Source: Emiliania huxleyi CCMP1516 (Eukaryota > Haptophyta > Isochrysidales > Noelaerhabdaceae). From it: DNA of 64,000 bases. The stretch lies in contig NW_005197877.1 of assembly GCF_000372725.1 (NCBI RefSeq), positions 501,417 to 565,416 of the forward strand, written 5' to 3'. Position numbers and translations under genes: made by a program. Below the pieces are notes generated by a model, which was not told the DNA's origin, made no database searches, and worked only from the letters and a program-made list of their open reading frames with translations. Of the stretch, positions 1 through 9,665 are shown piece after piece (position 1 is the stretch's first letter; each line of letters opens with the position of its first letter).

Positions 1-204
1 GCCGGCGGAGGCCTGGCGGAGCTGGAACGCGGTGGGTGCCATGAGATTGGCTCGCGGCTCTCACGGCCCTGTCTAGGCCTGAAGGCTTTGTCCTGCGCCC
101 GACGCTCCTCTTCCGAGTGTTTGGTGTTTGCGAGAGCAGCCGGGCGCCGGTCCAGGCGTGAACACACCGTGGAGAGAGAGAGAGAGAGAGAGAGAGAAGT
201 GTTT
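1..204. other. Left edge, no gene seen
   Basis: GC-rich sequence with a short GA microsatellite at about 171-198. No open frame here resembles a protein. It leads directly into a dispersed repeat. Confidence 0.5.
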
Positions 205-775
205 CTCGAGGTTCTCGAGGTTGATACGTCCACCCATACCGCGTTGGTGTCCCAGTCGTTGGTCGGACTGTGTTTCGCCTTCCCATCAATCAATCAAAGG
301 TTGATATCCTTTGGCCGCGTTGGGTAGCGAAGATTGGTGTGACGCGATCCACGCAGGCGTGGTTTCTGACGGCCGACCGTCAGTGCACGGATTTGCCCCT
401 TCTTTGCTATAAGCGGGTTGATTGAGCGAGACTCGCACAGACAGCACTTGAGCACTGGATAGGGTCGATTCCGCATGGTACGGGACCCCTCGATCGTCTC
501 GCCCTCCCTCACTGGGAGAGAGAGATTTTGTTTGTTCTCACTGGTGTGTTCATTGGGGGGGTCATAACAAACACGGTACAGGATCGAGGTGCACGCTGCC
601 GAAGCAGTGTCGTCCCCCCTCTCCCCGACGGCGATGGCGGTGTGACCGATCGAGCTACAAGAGGAACTTGTTCAGCACAGGATCCCCGGGATAGTCTGAT
701 GCACTACCCCTCACTGTGGGCCTGAGACCATCAGCCAGCATCCCGTCACCGTCTCGGGTTTGTGTGGGAGCGCTC
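205..775. repeat. Dispersed repeat R1, longest copy (modules A and B)
   Basis: Module A (about 205-415) starts with a doubled CTCGAGGTT motif and reappears inverted at 38064-38198 and 59214-59323; its left part reappears direct at 2308-2398. Module B (about 438-775) reappears inverted at 8190-8488. Compared with the 38-kb and 59-kb copies, this copy carries an extra internal segment of about 85 bp (containing GTCCCAGTCG), also seen at 2308. No coding capacity was recognised. Short length, several copies and variable ends suggest a SINE-like non-autonomous element; that class is inference. Confidence 0.75.
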
Positions 776-930
776 TTTAAGAGACCTTTCATCTCCGCTT
801 CTCTCCCCAACTCCCGCACGCAGGTATGTATCAGGAAGAACAGTTAGGATGGGCCCACACGCACAGCATGACGCCATGCATGACCGCACACTCTGACACA
901 CATCACACTCAAACACAAATGCCTCAGTCG

Positions 931-2051
931 TCAAGAGGCACCGCGCCTCAGACTCGCGACGAGCACCGCTCGCGAGTCCACCAGGCCCTCGGGCCCTTCG
1001 CCGGCCGCCTGCGGGCCGCGCAGCTCCTGCACGCCCTCGACTGCCAGCAGCTCGCCGCTCCCGCTCCCCTCGAGCGAGCGCAGGCACGCCTGGAAGGTGG
1101 GCGAAGGCGAGGTCGGCGGTGCCTCATTGAGGCACCCCGGGCCCCAACGACCAAAGGTGAGGTCGAGTGCGTGCGTCCAATTTCGCCATGATCCGGGTGG
1201 GGTGCGGAGGTACGGCTGAAGTGCGGTGCCCGGGGGAGGTTTGTGACGTCTGCTCAGGCACGCCTCCGCTTCCGGCCGGGTGGCATAGGGCCTGTACTCC
1301 GACTCGATGGGCAGCGCCTAATCTCGGTCACTCTGATCTCGGAACGGGTGGGTGACTCCGACTCCGCTATGACAGGCGACGCCGCGAGCAGCAGGCCACT
1401 CGGCGCGAGCGCGCGACTAGTGACAGTCAATGGCATCAACCAACCGCCAGTGTGAAATTGCAAGTCGTCTCCTAGCGCAGCGCGCGTGAGCATGTCGCGG
1501 AGGCTTCCCATCTCATCCGCGGTTGCGAAGCGTCCGTCGAGCGAGTAGAAGACGTCGCACGCCAAGATGACGTCAAATGGGCCCGCCAGAGTCCTCTCGG
1601 AGGAGGCGCAGCGCCAGTCCACCGTGCGCGCCTCGCAGCGGCTGCCTACGCCGTTGGCAACCGCGCCAGCCATTGCGCACTCCAACGCCAGCGGAGAACG
1701 GTCGGCGAGGATCACCTCTCTGGCGCCGGCGAGGCCAGCAGCGATCCCCGCTGTGCCGACGCCGCAGCCCACGTCGCAGACTCGCTTGCCGGCGATCAGC
1801 TCAGGGTGCTCAAGCAGGTGCAGGGCAGTGGCGGTGCCGGATGGCCAGGCCGCAGCCCAGAGCGGCGGGTCATCTCGTGCGTAGGGTATGTCTCGCCAGT
1901 CCTTTGGCAGCGCAAGCGAGAGTTGGTGGGCCGGGCTCAGCGTCAGCTCGATGCTCCGCATCGCGAGAGCGGCTGCGCTGCAATGGCGAGCGCTAGTTGA
2001 CAGGCTCGGGCAGGAGAGAATCCGTGTGACGCGGAGCCGCATTGCCAGCAA
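931..2051 (-). CDS. METTL20-like (ETF-beta lysine N-methyltransferase family) methyltransferase, four exons
   Basis: Exons on the minus strand are 2051-1477, 1416-1368, 1317-1264 and 1089-931, together 278 residues. All three introns start with GC and end with AG. Residues 1-30 are Arg/Ser-rich without acidic residues and look like a mitochondrial leader. The core has the family's WAAAWPSG lead-in (about 65-72), AdoMet motif I VCDVGCGVGT (91-100) and the catalytic-loop motif ACDVFY near 163. The final exons supply ARALAPSGLLLA, the usual post-motif strand, and a C-terminal helix region. Relatives methylate lysines of mitochondrial proteins using S-adenosylmethionine; the substrate here is inferred. 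Read without splicing, the frame ends early at 1254 in a meaningless tail, which is why the exon model is preferred. Met31 is an alternative start. Confidence 0.75.
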
Positions 2052-3057
2052 ATGCTGCCAACCGTTGCTCGACTACTGCACCGCCCACTGCTGCACCGCC
2101 GTTCGGAATGGGCAGTAGGGATAGCTTGCCAGGCCCCCGAGTTGGTTCACAGCCTTGTTATTGAGAAGAAAATACCTCCTATGGCGCTGTTGGCCTGTGA
2201 GAGGTTGAGGTGGAGCCCTGGAGGCCCTGGGGATGGGGGGGGACTACCCGCGGGCTTAGAAGGCCCGCGCGCAGGGGGGTGGGGCATTCACAGACAGACC
2301 TACCTCTCTCTCGAGGTTCTCGAGGTGGATATCCTTTGGTGTCCCAGTCGTTGGTCGGACTGTGTTTCGCCTTCCCATCAGTCAATCAATCAATTTGGGC
2401 AGTAGCTAGCCCGCCCCCCCCCCCCCCGAGTTGGCCAGAACGCTATTCACAGACCTGGATGCAGACATGAAGAAGACAAAATCTCTCTCTCTCAGACATG
2501 CGGTCATCCTCGATTCCTGTTTGTTGAATGTAAAAACATTACACGTAAAAACATTACATACTGAATCCTCCACCAGTGGCGCAAGCCCGCTCGTCCCGAC
2601 GCTCGAGCGACTCGTCCACCTTGTGAGTGTTAGAGTTGTTTGGCGGTGGTGTGGGGGGGGTGGGGGGGTGAAAGTAAAAAATCCGCTTCGCTTGCGCCGT
2701 CCAACGCCTCGAGAGCCCAGTAGGCCATGCTCTGGCGGGCTCACGAGCGGCGCGCACCGCGGTACAAGCCGGCGCGCGGCGGGCGCTGGGAGCCTATTCA
2801 CAGAGGGCTAACGGGTATTTTTTCGCTTCGCTGCGCGGCCTGGGAATAGGTAGGTAGGTGGGGCACGGAGCCTGGCGATTGGAGCCCGCAATAGGTAGGT
2901 AGGTAGGGCGTTTTGATGCGAGTCGTGGGACAGACCCCCTATCTGGGTAGGAGCCGGAACCCTGCGCTCCGAGCGTGCCGACACTCCACAACCCGGCGCT
3001 GCCAGCAAACATAACAACATCACAGCTACATCACAGCACTTCATAGTTGGCGTGGTG
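2052..3057. other. Intergenic region between divergent genes
   Basis: Contains a partial R1 repeat (2308-2398), a C homopolymer near 2411-2427, and two short TAGG tandem runs near 2848-2862 and 2892-2908. It separates the divergent methyltransferase and dioxygenase genes and so should hold both promoters, but no clear core element was recognised. Nothing else is seen. Confidence 0.5.
2308..2398. repeat. Partial copy of dispersed repeat R1
   Basis: Matches the 219-300 part of the long R1 copy in direct orientation, from the doubled CTCGAGG motif to the TCAATCAATCAA end, with a few changes. Confidence 0.7.
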
Positions 3058-4613
3058 ATGGCCGCGGCCCTGGTCAGGGCTCTCGTCGGCTTGTTCGCTG
3101 TGGGCGCCGGCGAGGCGCGTCGCACGAGCCTCGCCATGCAGTACAAGCCTCTGCGCCGCCACGCGAATCTGTTTGAGGACTGGACGGAGTGGGTGCACCC
3201 GCCGCTGCTTCACGCGATCCGCTCTTCCAATGCGAGCGCGCTGCTCGATCTGCTGCGAGAGGAGGCCGGCGGAGGCGACAGCTCCGGCGTCTACTCACTC
3301 CCGCTCTTTCTCGACGCAGAAGGAGGGTGCGCGTTCTGCGACTTGCTGCTGGACGAGCTGGACGGGTACTATGCCTCCGGGCTGCCCATCGAGCGGCCAA
3401 ACTCGATGAACAATTATGGCATCATCGTCAACGCCATCGGGATGCGGCCTGCGATCGACCGGCTGCAAGCGGCGGTGCTGCACCCCCTGGCCGCGCTTCT
3501 GTACCCCGAGCAGGCGCGCCGCGAGATGTAGTCGAGATCGATCCGAGACCGATCCGAGACCGATCCCGGCAGCTGGGCTCTGTCGGGCATGAGTCAACGC
3601 CATGAGTGGCGCCACGCACGAGAGCGGCTGCGGCATGAAGCGGCAAACCGTGTGCCTCTTTCCCTACCGGCCTGCCCCTGTGCCCTGCTGGGGCAGGCTG
3701 ATTTCCCGAGGTCGCCCGAGTTTACCCGAGGGTTCCCTCTGGAGCAGGCGGAGGGCGGGTTCACGTCGCACCACTCCTTCATGGTCAAGTACAAGGCGGG
3801 GCAGGACCTCGGCCTCGACATGCACACGGATGACTCCGACGTCACAGTCAACGTCTGCCTCGGCAAGGACTTCCGCGGCGCCGCAAACCAGATGCGGAGG
3901 ACGGAGACGGCTGTGTGTCCCGACGAGCACTCGAGACGACACCCGACCCGCTGTGTTCGGCCGTCTTCCACCGTGATCCTCCGCCTCAGTGCCCCTCCCA
4001 CCCACGCGGTGCTCGGAGTACACGGCAGTGGGCCGCACCCCAGCCCTGCTCGTGGTCCCATGACGCAGGCGCCGCGCTGACCGTGTGCGGCGACTCTCGC
4101 TCGCCTTCGCACCGCCAATTCTACGCCTCGTACTCACACGAGCGAGGCCTCGCGCATGTCCGCCTCAGCTCGACTCCCTCGACGGTTGAGCCATGAATCG
4201 CAATCCAGTCATCAACAGGCCGCGCGCTTCTCCACCTCGGCTCGCGGCGGCACGGCGCCGACGACATCGCCAGTGGCGAGCGCAACAACCTCATCGTCTG
4301 GAACCAGAATGCGAGGCGCCGCGCCTCGCCAGGCCGTGCGCGGGCAATCTCGGGTGATCTCGGGGTGATCTCGGATGGTCTCCCCCCCCCCCCCCAGGTA
4401 CCGCGCCTCGCCAGGCTACGTCAACCGGCAGCCGTACTTGCGCGAGGCGGCCCCGCCCGACAAGCGCTGCCTGAGCTACACGCGCCCGGCGCGACTCTGG
4501 CGACGGGTGGGTGAAGGCTGGACTCGTGAAGAATGAGATCTCGCTCCTAGGCACGACCGCGACTTCGGCGACTTCACAGCCTACCCGCCCGGCCTCGAGG
4601 CGAGCGAGATGGA

Positions 4614-4708
<95 letters not shown>

Positions 4709-4761
4709 GCACACACACACACACGCACGCACGCACGCACACACACACACACACACACACA

Positions 4762-4796
<35 letters not shown>

Positions 4797-5037
4797 GCAC
4801 GCACGCACACACGCACACGCACGCACACACCTGACACTCCAAATGCCGTGTGCGGAGACAGCACCGGACGTGGAGACGCGAGAGCAGCTGCGTGAGAGGA
4901 GCCCACCTTCGCTCCGCACTCAAGAAGCGTGGGCCCCCCTCCCCTTGCCTTAGGAGTTCCGCGGGCGCGGCTGGTGCCCTCCCGCCTTCGCGTGCTACGA
5001 CAGCATGGCGCCTGCCCTCAAGAAGGACGAGCTGTGA
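3058..5037 (+). CDS. ER-luminal OGFOD2/PKHD-type 2-oxoglutarate Fe(II) dioxygenase, seven exons, C-terminal KDEL
   Basis: Exons are 3058-3513, 3748-3877, 4069-4146, 4219-4315, 4398-4481, 4551-4599 and 4954-5037; they sum to 978 bp, a 325-residue protein. All six introns are GC-AG and keep phase at every junction. Residues 1-20 form a signal peptide (MAAALVRALVGLFAVGAGEA) and the last four residues are KDEL, so ER-lumen retention is predicted. The spliced protein shows the family order: MNNYG segment, HxD iron ligands (MHTDD), LGKDFRGA, the distal His in HLGSRRHGAD, the 2-oxoglutarate-binding Arg in SGERNNLIVW, then CLSYTHDRDFG. Such enzymes hydroxylate prolyl or lysyl residues or related targets; the substrate is unknown. 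GTG codons at 3052 and 3055 lie in frame just upstream, but ATG 3058 is the natural start. Confidence 0.85.
4613..4831. repeat. CA / GCAC microsatellite inside the last intron of the KDEL dioxygenase gene
   Basis: About 220 bp of CA dinucleotides interspersed with blocks of GCAC tetranucleotides. It lies wholly within intron 6 (4600-4953). Long open frames of His/Thr or Cys/Val repeats across it are artefacts. Confidence 0.95.
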
Positions 5038-5296
5038 AGCTGCGCGGCGCGTGAGGTGCCGCGCTTGCCTCGTAAATCCCCTGCTCGGCGCGGAGCGATG
5101 ACGTCCGGCTTTGGGTCTCATCTAGACATAGGAAGGGAGAAGCTTGTGTGTTTGTAGTGTGTGTGTGTGTGTGTAGCCCGACCAGCGATATGGCAAAAGC
5201 TTTGTACTATTCTCACCCGTACCCGCCCTCCCTCCCCCGCCACGTCGGCAAGGACCAAGTCCCGCAAAATCAGAGACGGACGGACGCACACATACA

Positions 5297-6748
5297 ATGT
5301 CGGCAGGCGCTAGCAGCACCCACGCGACGGCGAGCGGCTCAGCGAGCCCGGCCTCGCATCGCTTTGAGCCCGACCTCCTCATCGCGCCCATGCCTTCCGC
5401 GGGTATCGTCGAGCTCGTCGAGCACAAACGCGAGTCGCTGAGCGAGTTTAGCCGGCCCCGCACCCACCCGAGCGGCCCACGCCGCCACCCAAGCTGGCTT
5501 TGGGACCTCGGCCCGTGCTCCTCGGCCGAGGAGGAGCGAGCGGTGAGCCCAGCAGCGCCAGCGCGCAAGGAGCGGGCCGCCCGCGTGGTGCGCGGCTGCG
5601 ACTCCGCGCGCGCGCGGAGGACATCCAAGGGCAGAAAATCTCTGCGGGGCAGCAGGCAGGACGCCGAGCAAGCCGAGGCGGTCGAGGGGGCCGAGGCGGC
5701 GGCAAATGCAGCGGAGCAGGACGCAAAGATTGCGGCGGCTGTGGACGCGGCAAGGCGGGCCCGGGCCAAGTCAGCTGGCGCCAAGGAGGCACAGCGGGCG
5801 GCGGCGGAGATGGCCGCAGAGATGGCGGCTGAGCGGGAGGCAGCGGAAAGGGCGGCGATCGAGCGTATGGTGCGAGAGCGGCAGCAGCTCGTGTATCTCA
5901 AGGCGCTGAGGAACGGCCTTGACGCCATCAAGACGGTCGCAAAGCAGAAGAGGGCGGCGGAGAAGGCGGCGGCGGAGAGGGCGGCGGCGGAGAAGGCGGC
6001 GGCGGAGAGGGCGGCGGCGGAGAAGGCGGCGGCGGAGAGGGCGGCGGCGGAGAAGGCGGCGGCGGAGAGGGCGGCGGTGGAGAAGGTGGCGGCGGAGAAG
6101 GCAGCTGCGGATGCAGCAGAGGTGGAGAGAGCGGCGGCGGAGAAGGTGGCGGCGGAGAAAGCAGCTGCGCAGGCAGCAGAGGTGGAGAGGACGGCGGCGG
6201 CCGAGAAGGTGGCGGCGGCGGTGGAGAAGGTGGCGGCGGAAGCTTTCGCAGCGGCCGAGGCCGTCGTGGCGGACGACGCGGATGACGAGGCGGCTGAGGC
6301 GGCTATTGCGGCTATGGCGGAGGGCGAGGACGACGCGCCCCGCCCGAGTGTCGCCGCGCTGCGCGCCAGCTTTGCTGAGGCCGGCGCGTCGCCGCTCACG
6401 CCGGAACAGATCCCGACGCGGGCGTCGTGGTCGTCGGCCGGTCGGTGGCAGTCGAGGGTGTCAGCAGGCGCATCCGCTGGTGTGGGTGCCGTCGCGGCGC
6501 TCAAGCCAGTGCCCCGGTCCTCCTCTTTCGGCCGTTCGACGATGTCGGCTCCAGACTCGGCGGCAGGCGGCGTCTCTGCGCTAAAAGCAAAGTTCGCGGG
6601 CAACAGTGCGCAAGTGTCGAGTCGCAGCTCGCAACGCGCGCGCAGTAGCAGGCCACAGGTGCCGGGCAAGCTCAATGGCGCCGTCACAGGCCTGAGACCG
6701 GGCAGCGGCCTGCACCGCCATCTTCTGCAGGCGGGCGCTGAGCGTTAG
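5297..6748 (+). CDS. Ala/Glu-rich coiled-coil protein with PSWLWD motif, function unknown
   Basis: A single 483-residue frame. A short conserved-looking motif HPSWLWDLGP lies at about residues 68-77. It is followed by a basic stretch and a long region (about 125-330) rich in Ala, Glu, Lys and Arg that should form a coiled coil. Within it, residues about 218-262 are a decapeptide AAAEKAAAER repeated from a 30-bp tandem repeat (5950-6075). The C-terminal third is Ser/Ala/Gly-rich and low in complexity. The same PSWLWD motif plus Ala-rich coil occurs in the gene at 33376-35048, so the two are probably distant members of one family. No enzyme domain is visible. The antisense Ala/Ser-rich frame is a shadow. 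Confidence 0.6.
   Translation: MSAGASSTHATASGSASPASHRFEPDLLIAPMPSAGIVELVEHKRESLSEFSRPRTHPSGPRRHPSWLWDLGPCSSAEEERAVSPAAPARKERAARVVRGCDSARARRTSKGRKSLRGSRQDAEQAEAVEGAEAAANAAEQDAKIAAAVDAARRARAKSAGAKEAQRAAAEMAAEMAAEREAAERAAIERMVRERQQLVYLKALRNGLDAIKTVAKQKRAAEKAAAERAAAEKAAAERAAAEKAAAERAAAEKAAAERAAVEKVAAEKAAADAAEVERAAAEKVAAEKAAAQAAEVERTAAAEKVAAAVEKVAAEAFAAAEAVVADDADDEAAEAAIAAMAEGEDDAPRPSVAALRASFAEAGASPLTPEQIPTRASWSSAGRWQSRVSAGASAGVGAVAALKPVPRSSSFGRSTMSAPDSAAGGVSALKAKFAGNSAQVSSRSSQRARSSRPQVPGKLNGAVTGLRPGSGLHRHLLQAGAER
5950..6075. repeat. 30-bp tandem repeat within a coding region
   Basis: Roughly four copies of a 30-bp unit made of two related 15-bp halves (GCGGCGGCGGAGAAG and GCGGCGGCGGAGAGG). It encodes the decapeptide repeat of the coiled coil and keeps the frame. 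Diverged units continue to about 6240. Confidence 0.85.
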
Positions 6749-7295
6749 CCAGGTTGTACCTAGCTAGGACATTCGATTAGTCGGTAGAGTGATTGTGTGA
6801 CGTTTCCCGCATGCTTTGTCTTGCCGTGCTCTCCAATAGATGTTTATGCGTAGATGACGAATCTTTTGCTGGCCATCGCACCGAAGTGCGAAGATGGTAT
6901 ACGGCAAGCTAGAGTACCCCCACGCCGTGTCGCGGCGCGTCGGCGTGTACCGTGTGTTCTCCGTCGGCCAGCAACCCCAAACGTCGTTCTCCCGCACGGT
7001 GCGTGGGCGGATGTGCGGCCCGCCACTGGCGTGGGGAAGAAGGAGGAACTCGCACTGGGCGTGGGGTCATGGCATCCCGATATCAAACACAAGAAAGACA
7101 TGATATTAAATATACAGTCAAGATAGAGTCGTATGCCTGCGCATTGGCTGGGCTCGTCCTTGCAGCCCCTAGTCGCGCACTCCATAAGCACCACACGCTC
7201 CCCGCCATTCAACAGTGCAGGTGCTCCGCATGCGGTTGCTGTCCCATCCCACACACGCACGCGCGTTGAGCTGCACCGGAGAATGAGTGGCTCTC
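6749..7295. other. Intergenic region between convergent genes
   Basis: Between the 3' ends of the coiled-coil gene (+) and the zinc-knuckle gene (-). Open frames here are short and unremarkable; no repeat or RNA gene recognised. Confidence 0.4.
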
Positions 7296-7889
7296 TCAGA
7301 TGCTGTATGCGAACGCGAAGGCGGACGGGACCGCGATTGCTTGCTCGTGGGCAATAAACACGGTGGTAGGAGGCGGCGTTTTTGTGCTGGCGGGCGGCGG
7401 GGCGAATCGAGGCGGCGACGCAGGCGGCGTTTCCTCCTCCGACGAGCTCCGCGGCGAAGCCTCGACAGACCAACGCATCGCCTTGGCCGCTGTGCCAGCT
7501 TCTGCGAGAGCCCGCTTGCTGCAGGCGGGGAGCGCTGCGGAGTCGGCTGCGGCGGGCAGCAGCACGGGCGCGGCGGCAAGCGCTAGCAGGAGCGCCGCCT
7601 CCTCCGAAGCCTGAGAAGGCTGCTGCAGCACCCCTTCCTGTACGGCCGATGGCGTTAGCCTCCGGGCCGCGCCGGGGCAGGTTCGGCTCTTGTGGCCGAG
7701 GTTGCCGCAGGCGGAGCACCGCTGTGGTCGATTTCGGCGGGTGTTTGCGCTGCTGCTTGAGGATCTGCCCGAACCCACCGACGCCACGAAGCTCGAGGTG
7801 TAGCCGCTCATGTTGCCTGATTCGCTAGCTGGAACTCGTGCGTCCTTCCTCCGTCTTGGCAACGTGTCAAGGAGGCTTTGGTTGGTCAA
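7296..7889 (-). CDS. CCHC zinc-knuckle protein, hypothetical
   Basis: A 197-residue frame with one CCHC knuckle, CSACGNLGHKSRTCP, near residues 58-72. That spacing and sequence resemble the knuckle preceding the single MYB repeat in plant MYB-related factors, but no MYB/SANT domain follows in this frame. The rest is Ser/Ala/Pro-rich. Either the partner domain lies in an unrecognised exon or the knuckle stands alone as a nucleic-acid binder. Start and exon structure are uncertain. Confidence 0.5.
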   Translation of the reverse strand: MTNQSLLDTLPRRRKDARVPASESGNMSGYTSSFVASVGSGRSSSSSANTRRNRPQRCSACGNLGHKSRTCPGAARRLTPSAVQEGVLQQPSQASEEAALLLALAAAPVLLPAAADSAALPACSKRALAEAGTAAKAMRWSVEASPRSSSEEETPPASPPRFAPPPASTKTPPPTTVFIAHEQAIAVPSAFAFAYSI

Positions 7890-8189
7890 GTTCCAGACCG
7901 TTTTTGGTTCGTTGTTAGTCCGACCCCCCCGGCCCCGCTCCCCCCCCCCCCCCCCAGGTCAGTCAGTCAGTCAGTCTTACACACCTCCAAGCATGGAGGA
8001 CGGGCCCACACGCACACACGCTGCACACGATTGGCTCGGGAGCCGACACGAGGCACACTGTCACCGGCCTTAGCACCGGGTCCGGACTGCTGGACACACA
8101 GCACGCAGCTCACAGGACAGCTCACGAGGTGGCGCTACATAATGGGGTTCTCAGGGACTGACACGGGAGAAGAAGCCCATCCCGGAGTG
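7890..8189. other. Intergenic region with poly-C and short tandem repeat
   Basis: Contains a C-rich run at about 7923-7956 followed by GTCA repeats (about 7957-7975). No gene seen. Confidence 0.45.
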
Positions 8190-8488
8190 GTTCGATCCCA
8201 CATGAATCCGAGACGGTGACGGGTGTTGTCTCGGTGATCTCAGGCCCAGTGAGGTAGTGCATCAGACTATCCCGGATCCTGCTGAACAAGCTCCTCTTGT
8301 AGCTCGATCGGTCACACCGCCATCGCCGTCGGGGAGAGGGGGGACGATACTGCCTCGGCAGCGTGCACCTCGATCCTGTACCGTGTTTGTTATGACCCCC
8401 CCCAATGAACACACCAGTGAGGGAGGGCGAGACGATCGAGGGGTCCCGTACCATGCGGAACCGACCCTATCCAGTGCTCAAGTGCTCA
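8190..8488. repeat. Dispersed repeat R1, module B, inverted relative to the copy at 438-775
   Basis: Reverse-complement match to about 438-775, ending in a doubled AGTGCTCA motif. At its left edge sits GGTTCGATCCC (8189-8199), which fits the RNA polymerase III B-box consensus; the equivalent position in the other copy has diverged. This is consistent with, but does not prove, a tRNA-derived SINE. Confidence 0.75.
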
Positions 8489-8534
8489 AGAAGAAGGTGG
8501 AGCACAGGGACGGGGACACAGAACTCACGAACTG

Positions 8535-8718
8535 ATGGCTGGCCAGCGCGTCGTCGCTGTCTCGGCTGGAGCCAACCACAGCCTCGCCCTCACCGCTGCG
8601 CGCTGGCGGCGCCGTGTTTACGTGGGGCACGGGCGGCCACGGCGGCCTCGGCCACGGAGAGGACCTATCGAACCAGCTGCTGCCCAAGCTGGTCGAGGCG
8701 TGGGCGCCGGGGCGGTGA
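8535..8718 (+). pseudogene. RCC1-repeat gene fragment, frameshifted
   Basis: Reads AGQRVVAVSAG and SLALTA in one frame, then after a frame change AVFTWGTGGHGGLGHGED and QLLPKLVEAWAPG to a stop. These match the C-terminal end of the F-box/RCC1 gene at 12391-13821. Only the last one to two RCC1 units remain, on the opposite strand and about 4 kb away. A dead relic of the array. Confidence 0.85.
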
Positions 8719-9179
8719 GATTGATCGAGGGCGTGATTTGCAGGTGATTTGCGCGGAAGGGGGAGCGCGGGACGCATGGCGGGACACGAGGAGCAGTGGC
8801 GGCGCGTCGGCCCATGGGCGCACAGGAGTTGTTGTATCACGCTGGCTCCAGCAGCAGCACATAGAACGATAAAAGCTGTGTGGGACGCTTGTTGAGGGGG
8901 GCGTCGGGCGAGACGCAGGGACGGTGTGAAAGCTGACACACCTCGCCGATAACAAAAGGTGTCTGTGAATGTGTGTATCTTATCACCGTAACCGCAGCTA
9001 CGTAGAGGGAGCGGACCGTGAGTTCAGGAAATCGGGGGACGCGACCCACCTCGCCACAGACGGTCCCGCGCCTCGCCGCTATGACGGCGACACGGCCGCA
9101 GCTCGTGTGCGTGTCGCCGTCTTTGTCCGGAGTGAATACTCCATCGCGCTCGTCGGTGACGGTGTCCCCCGATTTCGCC
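8719..9179. other. Intergenic region
   Basis: Short frames only. The 3' part leads into repeat R2. No conserved feature recognised. Confidence 0.4.
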
Positions 9180-9565
9180 GCGCTCGGCGAACCTCGACAG
9201 CGCTTTCGGTGGCATGCAGCTCTTTGCGACAGAAGCCTGGAGAGCAGCTCCTCTGCTGCTCACACACTCTGCACAGCTGACACAGCCCACTGTGCGGCTG
9301 CCACAGCTGTCACAGCGATGGGCTCGCCCTCACTGGCCCTCAGTCACTTGTGCTGCGGCTTGTGTGAGCGACACTGCTCGGCGACTGCCGGCACACTGTG
9401 AGACCATGGGTGTGAGGTAAAACCACGCTACCAGCGCTTGGTCACATCGGCCCCGAGGTCAGATCCATCTACTCTGTTGATGACAAGACTTGTCTACTGG
9501 CTGGAGCCGAGCAGGAGGGCCCAGCGCACAACCCGCCCTGGTCAACTCAGGGTCCACACCCCGTA
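9180..9565 (+). repeat. Dispersed repeat R2, copy 1
   Basis: About 385 bp nearly identical to 27118-27515 in the same orientation; its last 105 bp reappear inverted at 36405-36512. Landmarks are CTCGGCGAACCTCGACAGCG at the left end and CTTGTCTACTGGCTGGAGCC near the right. Copy 2 has a few small indels. No coding frame is conserved between copies, which argues for a non-coding or decayed mobile element. Confidence 0.85.
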
Positions 9566-9665
9566 AGAATGACGGGCCAAGCCAGCCGATCCCGGATTGA
9601 GCAGCCTTTTGCGCCCTCAAAGGTGGGTTCTTTAGCCTCGCACGTGCGCGGGCGCCGCGGGGGCC

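Noticed and set aside
1254..2051. Methyltransferase as a single 265-codon exon
   Set aside because: The last 40 codons are meaningless, whereas four exons give a conserved C-terminal strand and a full domain.
4511..5121. Long frames of His/Thr or Cys/Val across the CA repeat
   Set aside because: They translate a microsatellite that lies in an intron of the KDEL dioxygenase gene.
5122..6687. 521-codon minus-strand Ala/Ser frame
   Set aside because: Antisense shadow of the Ala/Glu coiled-coil gene; caused by GC-rich codon repeats.
8120..8215. tRNA gene suggested by GGTTCGATCCC
   Set aside because: No cloverleaf with acceptor and anticodon stems could be drawn; the motif is better explained as a B-box-like part of repeat R1.
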